A stretch of 60,358 nt of DNA. Source: an uncultured Collinsella sp. (GTDB lineage Bacteria > Actinomycetota > Coriobacteriia > Coriobacteriales > Coriobacteriaceae). Of the stretch, positions 19,926 through 28,716 are shown piece by piece (position 1 is the first letter of the stretch; each line of letters begins with the position of its first letter). Both the position numbers and the translations under genes were made by a program. The notes under the pieces were generated by a model. That model searched no databases and was not told the DNA's origin. It saw nothing but the letters and a program-made list of their open reading frames with translations. Location of the stretch: positions 1 to 60,358 of the forward strand of contig CAJLTA010000012.1 in assembly GCA_905209455.1 (NCBI GenBank), written 5' to 3'.

Positions 19926-21770
19926 CTAGGCCTCCTTGGTCGTAGAAATAGAATCGGACGATACTTCGACAGGTCCGCCAAAAGTACGGGCAGCTGCGGC
20001 TCCACCGGCAAGCGGAGTCGCCATCTGGGCTTTTGTGCGTCGCGGTGCCGAAACGGGAAGTTCAAAGGCAAAGCCCATCGCAAGCAAAAACCACGTAAGC
20101 GTATAGGTTGCAACCAGAGCGGCAACAAGGCCGCCCATCACGGCGCGTTGGGAAAATACGCTACATGCAGCCACAACCAACACCGGAACCTCGCAGGCAG
20201 AAAGCGCAAGCACACCCTGCAGGAACCCCGAGCGCCGATTGCGCGCAAATGCCCCCGTGACAACGCCGGCTATGCCTGGCAGTGCCAACGCCAGTGCGGC
20301 AATAATACCCGGTAGCGACCCAGACCACACGAGCGATCCCAAAGTCGCCGTCACGCGGGCGCCCGACGCCAGCAGCGCGGCCGAAACCACGACCACAGCC
20401 CAAACCACGCTGCAAACGACCGCCGCACCAATCATCGCCGTGCGACGAACCGCGCGGCCGGACGCATCCATGGGGCACGGCGTGAGCGGCTCGCCGCGGA
20501 GCGAACGACCGACATTTTGCGCATAGTGGTCACAAAACGCCGAGAGCGCCGCCTCGACCGCCGCCGGCTCGGGACGATCTTTTTGATGGCTGGACAGACA
20601 GGCCATCACCACGTCGAACAGCTGGGCATCGACAAACGCCAGCGCATCGCGTAGCTCTTCGGAATCCGGCTCAAGCCCTAGCTGCTGGGCCTGCTCGGCC
20701 GCGGCGAGCGCCACATCGGGCTCACGACGAAGCAGCTGAGTCAAATCACAACCGGGCGCATGGGCACCAATGGGATAGTCGGGCCGCGTGTCCATCTTGA
20801 GACGGTAGGGGCTCGCGATGTCGCGCGTCTTTTTGCGCGAACCCGAGGTGCCCGAAGTGCTCGGCGCGGCTTCGTATGGCGCGACGCCGGCAATGAGCTC
20901 GTAAACCGTGCTTGCCGCGGCATAGACGTCAATCGCCGGCGACATACGCAAAGCGCGCAGGTCGGGAATATCGTCGGTGAGCATCTCGGGCGGGGCGTAG
21001 GCCACCGTCGCACGGCGCAACGTGGCATAGCGCTCGGTAAACGACGCCTTGCCGCCGGTGCCGGCCACCGCAGAGGCGGGCTCGAGCGCCAGCGACGAGC
21101 CAAAGTCGATCAAGCACAGGTCGAAGGTGCCTTCGGCAAGCTGTCGGTCGAGCGGCAGGCGCGCCGTGCGCACCATAATATTAGCGGGCGAGATATCGCG
21201 ATGGACGAACCCCTCGCCTACCAAGCTCATGCGGCAGAGCAGATCGAACAGGTCGCGACCCAGGCGCGCCGCCACGAGCGGCGACAGACGCCCGGCATCG
21301 TCCACGGCAAGGCGCGGGCGCAGGCGAGCGAGCGTCTCGCCCTCGACCCACTCCATGACAATCGCGGGCACGCCGTCAACCTCGCCCCACCCGTATAAGC
21401 GGGGAAAGCCCTTAAGGCCCGAAAGGGCACGATGACATTCATATTCCTCGCGAAACGCCGCCTTGAACTTGGTGACCAGCGCTTCGTGGGCGACATCGTC
21501 ATCAAATTCGTCGCGCGCTGGCAAGATGAGCTGCTTGAGCGCCACGGCCTCGCCCTGCGCGTTGACGGCACGCGTCACACGGCCGATACCGCCGCGGCGC
21601 ATAGTGGCGTCGTCGGCAAACAGCATCGTAAAACGGCGCAGGTAGGCGGGAAGCTCGTCCGTGCCCAGGGCGACGGCCGGCTCAAACCCGTCGACGCGCG
21701 CCAGGCGCAGACCGACCATGGGATCGCGACCGAGCGATTGTGGTGTGGTGGATGCAAGATCGGTCATCAT
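19926..21770 (-). CDS. Ser/Thr protein kinase with C-terminal membrane helices
   Basis: 614 residues from the tandem ATGs at 21770/21767; an alternative ATG lies at 21719. The open frame extends upstream to 22763, but that part is another gene read in a false frame (see 21682-22670). The kinase domain has RRGGIGRV (about 58-65), AVALKQL with the ATP Lys near 79, VHRDISPANIMV (HRD at 190-192) and LIDFGSS (DFG at 222-224). Four or so membrane helices lie at about 430-590, and the tail is cytoplasmic or external. No strong ribosome-binding site is seen at either start, so coupling to the upstream gene is likely. With the FHA gene it forms a phospho-signalling module distinct from the pknB locus. 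Confidence 0.85.
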   Translation of the reverse strand: MMTDLASTTPQSLGRDPMVGLRLARVDGFEPAVALGTDELPAYLRRFTMLFADDATMRRGGIGRVTRAVNAQGEAVALKQLILPARDEFDDDVAHEALVTKFKAAFREEYECHRALSGLKGFPRLYGWGEVDGVPAIVMEWVEGETLARLRPRLAVDDAGRLSPLVAARLGRDLFDLLCRMSLVGEGFVHRDISPANIMVRTARLPLDRQLAEGTFDLCLIDFGSSLALEPASAVAGTGGKASFTERYATLRRATVAYAPPEMLTDDIPDLRALRMSPAIDVYAAASTVYELIAGVAPYEAAPSTSGTSGSRKKTRDIASPYRLKMDTRPDYPIGAHAPGCDLTQLLRREPDVALAAAEQAQQLGLEPDSEELRDALAFVDAQLFDVVMACLSSHQKDRPEPAAVEAALSAFCDHYAQNVGRSLRGEPLTPCPMDASGRAVRRTAMIGAAVVCSVVWAVVVVSAALLASGARVTATLGSLVWSGSLPGIIAALALALPGIAGVVTGAFARNRRSGFLQGVLALSACEVPVLVVAACSVFSQRAVMGGLVAALVATYTLTWFLLAMGFAFELPVSAPRRTKAQMATPLAGGAAAARTFGGPVEVSSDSISTTKEA

Positions 21771-22670
21771 AGGGCAAGCGCGCCACGTTATTGTTGAAGT
21801 TACCGAGCGCGACGTCATCATCGCCGTAATGGCCGACCCATTGACATAGGTTGGTGTAACAGCCCCACAGATTGGCATACTGCTGATACCACTTTGACCG
21901 GGCGAGAATGTCTGACGACCGAACTCGGCTCGAATGACAAACATCTCCCCGACCAGGCTGTCGCACGGTCTGGGATCTCCCGTAGAGTTATAGGTCGAGA
22001 CCACGTCATTGGCACGAGAAACATAGCCGTCGAGCATGTTGTACTTGGTCACAAGCCAACTGTGAATGCTCTCTTCCTCGGCAGCGGAAAGGCCACCGGA
22101 GTTTGCATCGTTGTCAGTGTTGCCGCCCGTCGAGCCGCCGTTTCCAGACCCTCCGGTAGAGGAACCCGACCCAGAGCCGCCGCCCGAACTCGATGAATCC
22201 GAGCCGGAGCCAGAAGTATCCGAGCTACCGGGCTTTCCGGACTGCTGGGCGTCCTGCTCCTTTTGCTGCTCGACCTTATTCACCGTTGCCGCCACGCTAT
22301 TGTTGGACAACCGATCGATGATCTTGGTGTTGGTGAGCACGATGGTTTTGCCATTGGCAAGCGTGACTTCGTTGTCCGGGGCCTCGGCGCCGTCCGCATC
22401 GTCGGTGCCAAACACAATATGCGCGACCACACTTGCCCAAGCATATCCAGTCGTGGTACCCAGATCACTTTTGACCTCATGCCCCACGCGCGGTTCGCGT
22501 GCGGCATGCGCCTGCATCATGGACGGCACGGTCATGCCATAGGCAGAAACGCCAGCCATGACCAGCACCAGCGAGCACGACAGCAGCACGTACGCCCGCG
22601 GCGCCAAGCCCAGTCGGCGTCGCATGCGCACCGCGGCGCCGCGCTTTGTCTGAGTGCCACCGGGCCGCAT
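21682..22670 (-). pseudogene. Exported protein with Ser/Gly-rich linker, apparent frameshift
   Basis: Starts at MRPGGTQTKRG (GGAGGAGAACGC upstream). One N-terminal membrane helix or signal anchor (AYVLLSCSLVLVMAGVSAYG), an extracytoplasmic region, a Ser/Gly/Asn low-complexity linker and a domain with SIHSWLVTKYNMLDGYVSRA. Near 21893-21895 (TTT on the plus strand) the natural frame is lost: adding one base restores PGQKWYQQYANLWGCYTNLC, continuing through QWVGHYGDDDVALGNFNNNV with codon use typical of the region. Uncorrected, the frame runs on into the kinase and makes a spurious 945-residue fusion. Corrected, it would end at 21682, overlapping the kinase start. Function unknown; no homologue recognised. 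Confidence 0.65.
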
Positions 22671-22692
22671 GCGTTCTCCTCCAAGAAAAACA

Positions 22693-22712
22693 CGCCGCTC
22701 AGAAGCGGCGCA
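22693..22712 (-). terminator. Hairpin with T-run just before the exported-protein gene
   Basis: On the minus strand CGCCGCT-TCTG-AGCGGCG is followed by TGTTTTTC, and the ribosome-binding site of the next gene starts within 10 bases. It either ends recR read-through or acts as a leader attenuator of the kinase-FHA operon. Confidence 0.6.
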
Positions 22713-22849
22713 TTCATTCAAATCCATATTTGAGTGTATCAGCGAACCCAAAAGGCTGCGCAACGAATGGGCAAATTAAGGATGCGAGCGGAAGCATCCA
22801 TGCGATAAGCGGATACGAAGCATCTTTGTTGCACAACAAACTCACAGTC

Positions 22850-22877
22850 GCACGGGGAAATTATGACTACCCCGTGC
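22850..22877 (-). terminator. Hairpin downstream of recR
   Basis: GCACGGGG / CCCCGTGC stem with a 12-nt loop, about 40 bp after the recR stop. A weak or rho-assisted terminator, since no T-run follows. Confidence 0.5.
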
Positions 22878-22915
22878 ATCGCGAGGAAAACATACGGCAG
22901 GAGCAGGCTCGCCGC

Positions 22916-23512
22916 CTAAATCGCGCGACGAGCCTCGATGGCGCGGCCAAGCGTAAGCTCGTCGGCATACTCCAAGTCGCCGCCCACGGGAAGGCCGCTT
23001 GCCAGACGCGACACCTCGACGCCCAACGGCTTGATGGTACGGGCCAGATAGCTCGCCGTGGTCTCGCCCTCGATGTTGGGGTTGGTGGCGATGATGACCT
23101 CATGGATATCCTCGTGACCCAGACGCGCCAGCAGCTCGCGGATGTGCAACTGCTCGGGACCAATCTTGTCCATGGGGCTGATCACGCCGCCCAGCACATG
23201 GTACAGGCCATGGTAGCTGCCCGTGCGCTCGATTGCCTGGACGTCGCGCGGCTCGCCCACCACGCAAATACGAGTGGTATCGCGCATCGGGTCCTGGCAG
23301 ATGGAGCACTCGTCGGCCGTGGCGTAGTTAAAGCAACGGCTGCAAAAGTGGACCTCCTGCTTAACCTCCAGGATGGCCTCGGCCAGGCGGCGGGCCTCCT
23401 CGGCATCGGCCTCGAGCAGGTAATAGGCGATGCGCTGGGCCGACTTGGGACCAATGCCCGGCAGGCGGCCCAGCTCATCGAGCAGTTTTTGCAGACTGTG
23501 ATTCGCACTCAT
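22916..23512 (-). CDS. recR: Recombination protein RecR
   Basis: 198 residues, the normal length. With RecO/RecF it loads RecA at gaps. It shows the N-terminal helix-hairpin-helix LGRLPGIGPKSAQRIAYYLL, a four-Cys zinc finger (CSRCFNYATADECSICQD, about residues 57-75), and the Toprim domain with VVGEPRDVQAIERTG and IIATNPNIEGETTA. It follows ybaB by 13 bp. No clear ribosome-binding site precedes its ATG, which suggests coupling to ybaB. Confidence 0.96.
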   Translation of the reverse strand: MSANHSLQKLLDELGRLPGIGPKSAQRIAYYLLEADAEEARRLAEAILEVKQEVHFCSRCFNYATADECSICQDPMRDTTRICVVGEPRDVQAIERTGSYHGLYHVLGGVISPMDKIGPEQLHIRELLARLGHEDIHEVIIATNPNIEGETTASYLARTIKPLGVEVSRLASGLPVGGDLEYADELTLGRAIEARRAI

Positions 23513-23525
23513 ATATATGCGTGTC

Positions 23526-23846
23526 TTAGAACGGCATGCCCGGGATGTTGAGGCCGCCGGTGATGGCGCCCATCTGCTTGTTGGCGAGCTCGTTGACGCC
23601 GCGGACGGCCTCGTTGACGGCAGCCATGATCATGTCCTGCAGCATATCGACGTCCTCGGGATCGAGGGCATCGGGGTCGATGGTGAGGTTGACGAGCTCC
23701 ATCTCGCCGTTGACGGTCACCTTGACCATACCGCCGCCGGCAGAGGCGTCGACGGTCTGGGACTTGAGGTTCTCCTGCGCGGCGGCAAGCTGCTCCTGCA
23801 TCTTGCGAGCCTGCTTCATCATCTGCTGCATGTTCATACCGGCCAT
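23526..23846 (-). CDS. YbaB/EbfC nucleoid-associated protein
   Basis: 106 residues, typical of the family that binds DNA as a dimer. The N-terminal Met/Gln-rich helix (MQQMMKQARKMQEQLAAAQE) and the central GGGMVKVTVNGEMELVNLTI are diagnostic. AAAGGAGCCATC precedes ATG. It forms an operon with recR; in most bacteria dnaX would lie directly upstream, but here it is 1.4 kb away. Confidence 0.93.
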   Translation of the reverse strand: MAGMNMQQMMKQARKMQEQLAAAQENLKSQTVDASAGGGMVKVTVNGEMELVNLTIDPDALDPEDVDMLQDMIMAAVNEAVRGVNELANKQMGAITGGLNIPGMPF

Positions 23847-24186
23847 GATGGCTCCTTTACGTGCGGCCGCGCGACAAGCTGCAAGGGCAGCCGGAGCACG
23901 GCGGGACTTTCAAACTCAAAAATCGTACCACGGCGCGGGGCAAGCAAGCGGGGCGGACGTGTTCCCTCAGTCGATATACATGTCCTGGAGTGCAAGCCGC
24001 GCCCAAAGATTATGCAAAGTTGAATAATTCGCATCTGCATAATATTGAAAGCTAAATCTTGTAGAGCCGGAATCCGGCATTTTCTGCATCCAGCTAGATA
24101 ACAAAATGCCGAACCGCTGCTCGAGGCGGCGCTCATGATGGCAGGGTATAATTTGATTGTCACAGACAGCAATTTGGAGGTGCCCC
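23847..24186. other. Divergent intergenic region with promoter and inverted repeat
   Basis: A perfect TATAAT at 24147-24152 (GGGTATAAT) is the likely -10 of the plus-strand gene at 24187; no good -35 is seen. A 9-bp perfect inverted repeat CGGCATTTT / AAAATGCCG spans 24075-24111. The region is more AT-rich than its surroundings and must also hold the promoter for ybaB-recR. Confidence 0.45.
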
Positions 24187-24663
24187 ATGAATGCCCCCGA
24201 CGTGCTCCAAAACATCCGCTCAAAACACCCCGTTGCATATGTGGTTCTCTATCTCTTTGTCGGCTGGGCATTACTGGTTATCATCACCCATGCTATAGCC
24301 TTTGGAGCAGAACTACTGATAGCCAGCTCGGACCAGCCCATCGTCAAATGGGAAGCGACCGATGAGTGCACCGACGGAACTCGAACCATTTACTACAACA
24401 GCCCGTCCCTCTACCAAGAGTTCAAGGTCAAGATAAAGGACTCCAAGATTGTCGATGCCGAACTAGGCGCTTTCTTGACAATCGGAGCAACCGTCAACGC
24501 CGAGCAAGTCGAGCACACGGACAGCCATGCGACGTATCGTATCGACCTCAGCATCCTAGGCCGACCGTCACGCATCTGCCTGCTCGAATGCGAGACACGC
24601 GGCACCACGCTACACATGTCCGAAATTCAAATGCGCCCGGATAAAGAGCCCCTAAAGGGCTAG
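24187..24663 (+). CDS. Small single-TM hypothetical protein
   Basis: 158 residues from MNAPDVLQNIRSKHP (TTGGAGG upstream, TATAAT about 35 bases before). One membrane helix at about 17-39 (VVLYLFVGWALLVIITHAIA) is followed by an outside-facing domain of about 115 residues with three Cys. No homologue recognised. It sits in the segment that separates ybaB from dnaX, transcribed opposite to both, which suggests an inserted gene. Confidence 0.7.
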   Translation: MNAPDVLQNIRSKHPVAYVVLYLFVGWALLVIITHAIAFGAELLIASSDQPIVKWEATDECTDGTRTIYYNSPSLYQEFKVKIKDSKIVDAELGAFLTIGATVNAEQVEHTDSHATYRIDLSILGRPSRICLLECETRGTTLHMSEIQMRPDKEPLKG

Positions 24664-24688
24664 GGGTCCTAAGCCCAGCAAGCGATTC

Positions 24689-24961
24689 TCAACAGTAAAA
24701 CGACAGCCCACCGGTTGTTTCTTTCCAGCGTTTGCAAATCAGCGCATGGTTAGATGAAACAAACTGCATGATATCGCGTAAATCCCGAGCAGGAATATCG
24801 CCCTTGTTATGGGCCAGCTTGCATCCGCCGGAGCGGGTAAGCCATATCTTGGTTGCCTCGGCGGTGGGGCGCTTGACCGCGATATGAACATGGACGGGCT
24901 CGCCGTTCTCCCCTGTCCAGAAAAAGATGATGTACGGCCCGAGTCGAAACAGACTAGGCAT
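24689..24961 (-). CDS. DUF4160 domain protein
   Basis: 90 residues from MPSLFRLGPYIIFFW. The pattern of an aromatic N-terminus, GEPVHVHIAVKRPTAEATKIWL and a C-terminal helix matches the DUF4160 family. It overlaps the end of the DUF2442 gene by 8 bp, so the two are translated together. Such pairs resemble toxin-antitoxin modules in size and layout, but no toxic activity is established. Confidence 0.75.
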   Translation of the reverse strand: MPSLFRLGPYIIFFWTGENGEPVHVHIAVKRPTAEATKIWLTRSGGCKLAHNKGDIPARDLRDIMQFVSSNHALICKRWKETTGGLSFYC

Positions 24962-25214
24962 AGACTCGTCCGCCTTCGTAGGCAAAACGCAGGATGAGCG
25001 GGGCATTGTTGCGCACGAAATCATCGAGTTCTTTGAGGTCTGCTTCGCTAAAGCCCTCGTGCGACACCCAATTGAATGCCGGCAAGATGCACTCCGCCGT
25101 GTCAAAACCCCAATCGCGTGGGCGCTCCACAACGACCTTCACCGTATTGTCCTCACGGACTTCGGAATACGAAACTTGCGTATCGTCCTCAAGGCGGACA
25201 TATTCCCACATCAT
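24954..25214 (-). CDS. DUF2442 domain protein
   Basis: 86 residues, MMWEYVRLED start with GGAGCGAGCTT upstream. The content WVSHEGFSEADLKELDDFVRNN is typical of the small DUF2442 fold. It is the first gene of a two-gene unit with the DUF4160 gene. It starts 54 bp downstream of the dnaX stop, on the same strand, so it may be co-transcribed with dnaX. Confidence 0.7.
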   Translation of the reverse strand: MMWEYVRLEDDTQVSYSEVREDNTVKVVVERPRDWGFDTAECILPAFNWVSHEGFSEADLKELDDFVRNNAPLILRFAYEGGRVYA

Positions 25215-25268
25215 AAGCTCGCTCCGTTCAAAGACGTCTCTTCTTGAGCAGTATACCCGCCTGTACAG

Positions 25269-27749
25269 CTACTCCACCGGCTTGAAGATGGTGGCCTGAC
25301 CGAAGACGCTGCGGATGAGGGCTTTGGCCTCGTCCTCGGTCTGCGGGATGCTTGGGGCTGCGCCCTGATGGCCGAAGGGACTGCCCGCGCCGGGGTTGGA
25401 CTCCCAGGGAGCTGCAGGAGCGTCCTCCTCTTTGGGGGCAGTTGCAGCGGGCTTGGGCGCGGGCGTCGCACCCGGCACGTCGAACGGAGGCAGATCGTCC
25501 CCGCTCGCATCGCCTGCAAAGCCGCCGACCATGGCGTCATCGTAGGGCACCTGCTCGGATTCCCACGGTGCAGACTGCGCAGACGGCTGAGCCTTGGGAG
25601 CGGCAGAGCGCTCGGGCGCACGGGGTGCGGGCTCAGTCGGAAGCTTACCCGTGGCAGGAGCGCCGGCGGGGTTGTCGGAGCGTAGCCAGGGGGCTTTGCC
25701 CAGGTCAGACGACTTGGGCGCGGGCGAGGCGGGCTTGGGCGCGGGCGTCGGAGCAGCCGGTTTGGGCGCCGCGGGCTTAGGCGCCGACGGGGTCGATGCC
25801 GCTACCGGTGCCGTTTGCTGCTGCGACGCGCTGGCGCTCGAGAATGCAGGGGCCGCCGAGGACACGGGTTGCGGGTCCGCAGATGCCGCAGCCCGTGCAG
25901 ATGGAGAATGCTCCTCATGTTGAGGAGCCGACGTGCCACCCCCATCCAGGACATAGTCGACGGTACGACGACCGAAGACCGCGCAGACCGTCGGCAGGAC
26001 CACCGACTGCGTATCGGCGCGACCGAGCATCTTAATGGCAAAAGTCGAACCCGCGGGGAACGAGACCGTGAGTTTGGAGCCGTCGTCGGCCGTGGCGCGG
26101 GCGTTGAGCAAAAGCCCTGCGTAGGAAGCCTGACGCGCCTTGACACGCTCGACAACCTCGGCCCATTTGCGCTGCAGCTCTCCGGCATCCTCGACCGCGG
26201 GCGTCTCGGCGGCACCGGCGGCGGCAACCTGGGCGGCGTTGTTGGACTGGGGCTTAGGTGCCGGAGCGGTGGCAGGCGCGGGGGCCGCAACGGGCTGAGG
26301 CGTCGGAGCCGGCGCAGGCTGAGGTGCAGGCGCTGCAGGCTTGGAAGCTGACACGGACGCAGAACGGGGCGCAGGCTGAGCCGTCGGAGCGGCAGCACCA
26401 CGGTCCCAAGGCATACCGCCCTGGCGCGCGGACGTAGCAGCGGGGGCAGCGGATGCCGCCGGGGCGGCAGCGCGGGCGCCCGAAATGAGCGTCGGCTGTT
26501 GGGCAGCAGCGGGTACGGATGCTGCAGGCGCGGCGGCCTGAGCAGCAGCCACGCTCGCCGGCACGGCGGCGTTGGCAACCATGGCCTCCAAGCGTGCCAC
26601 GCGCTCGGCCAATGCCTCAATCGTTAAATCAGCCTCGGGACGCGCCAGACGCGTGCAGGCAATCTCGAGCACCAGGCGCACGTCGCTCGCGCCCCTCATC
26701 TCCAGTGCGGCATCGTCGAGCACTGTCAGCACACGAGCCAGGCGGTCGGCAGGATGCTCGCCAAAGGCAGCGGCCTCGGCAGCAAGCGCCTCGGCCTGCT
26801 CGGAGCCGCCCTCAAACAACTCGGCACGGGCACCGGCAACGCAGGCAACATACACGTCGCGCACGTGCGCCACCAGGTCGCGCGTCAGCTCCAGCAGATC
26901 GTTACCTTCCTCGACCTGCGCGCGAATAAGCCCATACAGCTCGGCAACATCGCGATCGGCAATGGCGCGGGAAAACTCGCCCAGAATCTGGTCCGAAACC
27001 TCGCCTAAAAGCGAGCGGGCGTCGTCCGCATGCACAGAACCGTTGCCAAAGACGCTCAGCTGCTCCAGCGTGGAAAGCGCGTCGCGCATACCGCCCTTGG
27101 CATGGCGCGCCACAATGGCGAGTGCCTCGTCGTCGTAATCGAAGCCCTCCTGCTCGCACACGTATGCCAGGCGATGCTCGATATCCTCGTTGCCGATGCG
27201 ATGGAAATCGAAACGCTGGCAGCGCGAGAGGATGGTCTCCAGAATCTTTTGCGGGTCGGTGGTGCACAGCACAAAGATCACGTGTGCCGGCGGCTCCTCA
27301 AGCGTCTTGAGCAGCGCGTTGAACGCCGCCGTCGTGAGCATGTGGACCTCGTCGATGATATAGATCTTGTACTTGCCGCGCACTGGGGCAAAGTTGACGG
27401 AGTTGATGATCTCCTCGCGCACGTTGTCCACGCCGGTACGGCTTGCGGCATCGAGCTCGTAGACATCCGGGTGGTTGCCCTCGGCGATGAGCTCGCACTC
27501 CTCGCAAGTACCGTCGGGCATGCAGCCGCTTGCACCCTCGGCGCGCGCCGCCTCGGCATTGCGGCACAGCAGCGCCTTGGCCAGAATGCGCGCCATGGTG
27601 GTCTTGCCCGTGCCGCGCGGTCCGCAGAACAGGTAGGCGTGGGACAGGCGCCCCTCGGTGATGGCGTGCTCGAGCGTCGAGACGATATGTTGCTGGCCCA
27701 CCACGGAGTCGAAGGTGAGCGGGCGATACTTTCGGTACAACGATTCCAT
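25269..27749 (-). CDS. dnaX: DNA polymerase III subunit gamma/tau
   Basis: 826 residues from MESLYRKYRPLTF (GGGGAGCACCC upstream); longer in-frame starts are rejected. This clamp-loader ATPase has Walker A CGPRGTGKTT (about 42-51), a zinc-binding Cys cluster including CMPDGTCEEC, Walker B IYIIDEVHM and sensor 1 ILSRCQRFDF. Domain III ends near residue 370; beyond it is a very long Ala/Pro-rich linker (about 380-540 and 640-810) around a C-terminal domain resembling tau. I saw no slippery heptamer for making gamma by frameshift. The gene is divergent from the YcxB-like gene. Confidence 0.96.
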   Translation of the reverse strand: MESLYRKYRPLTFDSVVGQQHIVSTLEHAITEGRLSHAYLFCGPRGTGKTTMARILAKALLCRNAEAARAEGASGCMPDGTCEECELIAEGNHPDVYELDAASRTGVDNVREEIINSVNFAPVRGKYKIYIIDEVHMLTTAAFNALLKTLEEPPAHVIFVLCTTDPQKILETILSRCQRFDFHRIGNEDIEHRLAYVCEQEGFDYDDEALAIVARHAKGGMRDALSTLEQLSVFGNGSVHADDARSLLGEVSDQILGEFSRAIADRDVAELYGLIRAQVEEGNDLLELTRDLVAHVRDVYVACVAGARAELFEGGSEQAEALAAEAAAFGEHPADRLARVLTVLDDAALEMRGASDVRLVLEIACTRLARPEADLTIEALAERVARLEAMVANAAVPASVAAAQAAAPAASVPAAAQQPTLISGARAAAPAASAAPAATSARQGGMPWDRGAAAPTAQPAPRSASVSASKPAAPAPQPAPAPTPQPVAAPAPATAPAPKPQSNNAAQVAAAGAAETPAVEDAGELQRKWAEVVERVKARQASYAGLLLNARATADDGSKLTVSFPAGSTFAIKMLGRADTQSVVLPTVCAVFGRRTVDYVLDGGGTSAPQHEEHSPSARAAASADPQPVSSAAPAFSSASASQQQTAPVAASTPSAPKPAAPKPAAPTPAPKPASPAPKSSDLGKAPWLRSDNPAGAPATGKLPTEPAPRAPERSAAPKAQPSAQSAPWESEQVPYDDAMVGGFAGDASGDDLPPFDVPGATPAPKPAATAPKEEDAPAAPWESNPGAGSPFGHQGAAPSIPQTEDEAKALIRSVFGQATIFKPVE

Positions 27750-27864
27750 GGGTGCTCCCCCGGGTATACTGAGTCTTGTTGCCGCGGCGGCCATGCGGTC
27801 GCACGGCATACTGCATTCCATAATACCCGTACGGCGAGCCCGCCGCGATAGGAGTCCAAAGAGC

Positions 27865-28572
27865 ATGGCAGACGCAGAGAGCAACCTCGTCCCCTCCGAA
27901 GCAGCCGACCAGGTTGAGGTCGCGCTCGAGGAGCAGGCCGCAGCCGACGACGGCATCCTGTACCTCAACGAGTACCAGTACGAAAACGACCTGGTCACCG
28001 ACTTCGCCCGCCTGGTCGCCTCGCCCAGGCGTCGCGGCTCGCTGTATGTCGCCGCGGCAATTGCCGCGCTCATCGGCATCGGTATGCTGGTGGCCGGCGG
28101 CAACTGGATCAAGTTTGGCGTCGTGCTGATCGTATTCGGCGCCTTTTTGGCCTGGTGGAGCAAAAACCTGCACCACACCCTCGCCCGCGACTTTATCGAC
28201 GCCGTCGAGGCCGACGAGTCCATGGGCGGCCGCTATCGCCGCGTCGCCGCCAACGAGGACGGCCTGATGGTTTGGGGCAAGAGCGGCAAGTCGCAGTTCT
28301 TCCCGTTTGACAAGCTCGACCACGTACTCGACGGCGAGCGCATCTTTGTGGCCATGTTCGCCGACCAGGGCGTGACGATCCCCAAGGACACCTTCGTCCG
28401 TGGCGATGCCGAGCAGTTCGGCTCCTTCCTTAAGGCGCGCATCAACAAAAAACTCCGCATCGAGACCAAGAAGAAGAAAATGAAGGCCGAGAAGGCCGCC
28501 GCCGAGGCCAAGCAGGGCGACAAGGCCCAGGAGACCAAGCGCAAGCAGAAGAAGAACAAGAAAAAGCGCTAA
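27865..28572 (+). CDS. YcxB-like membrane protein
   Basis: 235 residues from MADAESNLVPSEAAD (GGAGTCC upstream). An acidic N-terminus leads to EYQYENDLVTDFARLV and two adjacent membrane helices (about 65-105: GSLYVAAAIAALIGIGMLVA and a second). The middle segment with GRYRRVAANEDGLMVW and FFPFDKLDHVLDGERIFVAM matches the YcxB-like family, and the C-terminus is a Lys-rich tail. Role unknown. It is first in the rightward run leading to the kinase/FHA locus, 144 bp before the first kinase gene. Confidence 0.65.
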   Translation: MADAESNLVPSEAADQVEVALEEQAAADDGILYLNEYQYENDLVTDFARLVASPRRRGSLYVAAAIAALIGIGMLVAGGNWIKFGVVLIVFGAFLAWWSKNLHHTLARDFIDAVEADESMGGRYRRVAANEDGLMVWGKSGKSQFFPFDKLDHVLDGERIFVAMFADQGVTIPKDTFVRGDAEQFGSFLKARINKKLRIETKKKKMKAEKAAAEAKQGDKAQETKRKQKKNKKKR

Positions 28573-28716
28573 GGCCAAGCCAGGCAGGCAGCCTCGCATC
28601 CTGCCATCCTCCCCATGCACCCGAGCGTGCTACACTAGCAGCATCTATGCCACCGCGAACGGCTCGGCTCCGCGCCCGCCGCTCGCAAACGAACTTTAAA
28701 CGCACGAGGGTTGGCC

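Noticed and set aside
25269..27749. Programmed frameshift in dnaX
   Set aside because: No A-rich slippery heptamer with a downstream stop and stem was seen near the end of domain III.
27750..28223. Longer dnaX start giving a 158-residue N-terminal extension
   Set aside because: The extension runs antisense through the YcxB-like gene and its promoter region, and MESLYRKYRP is the standard DnaX start.
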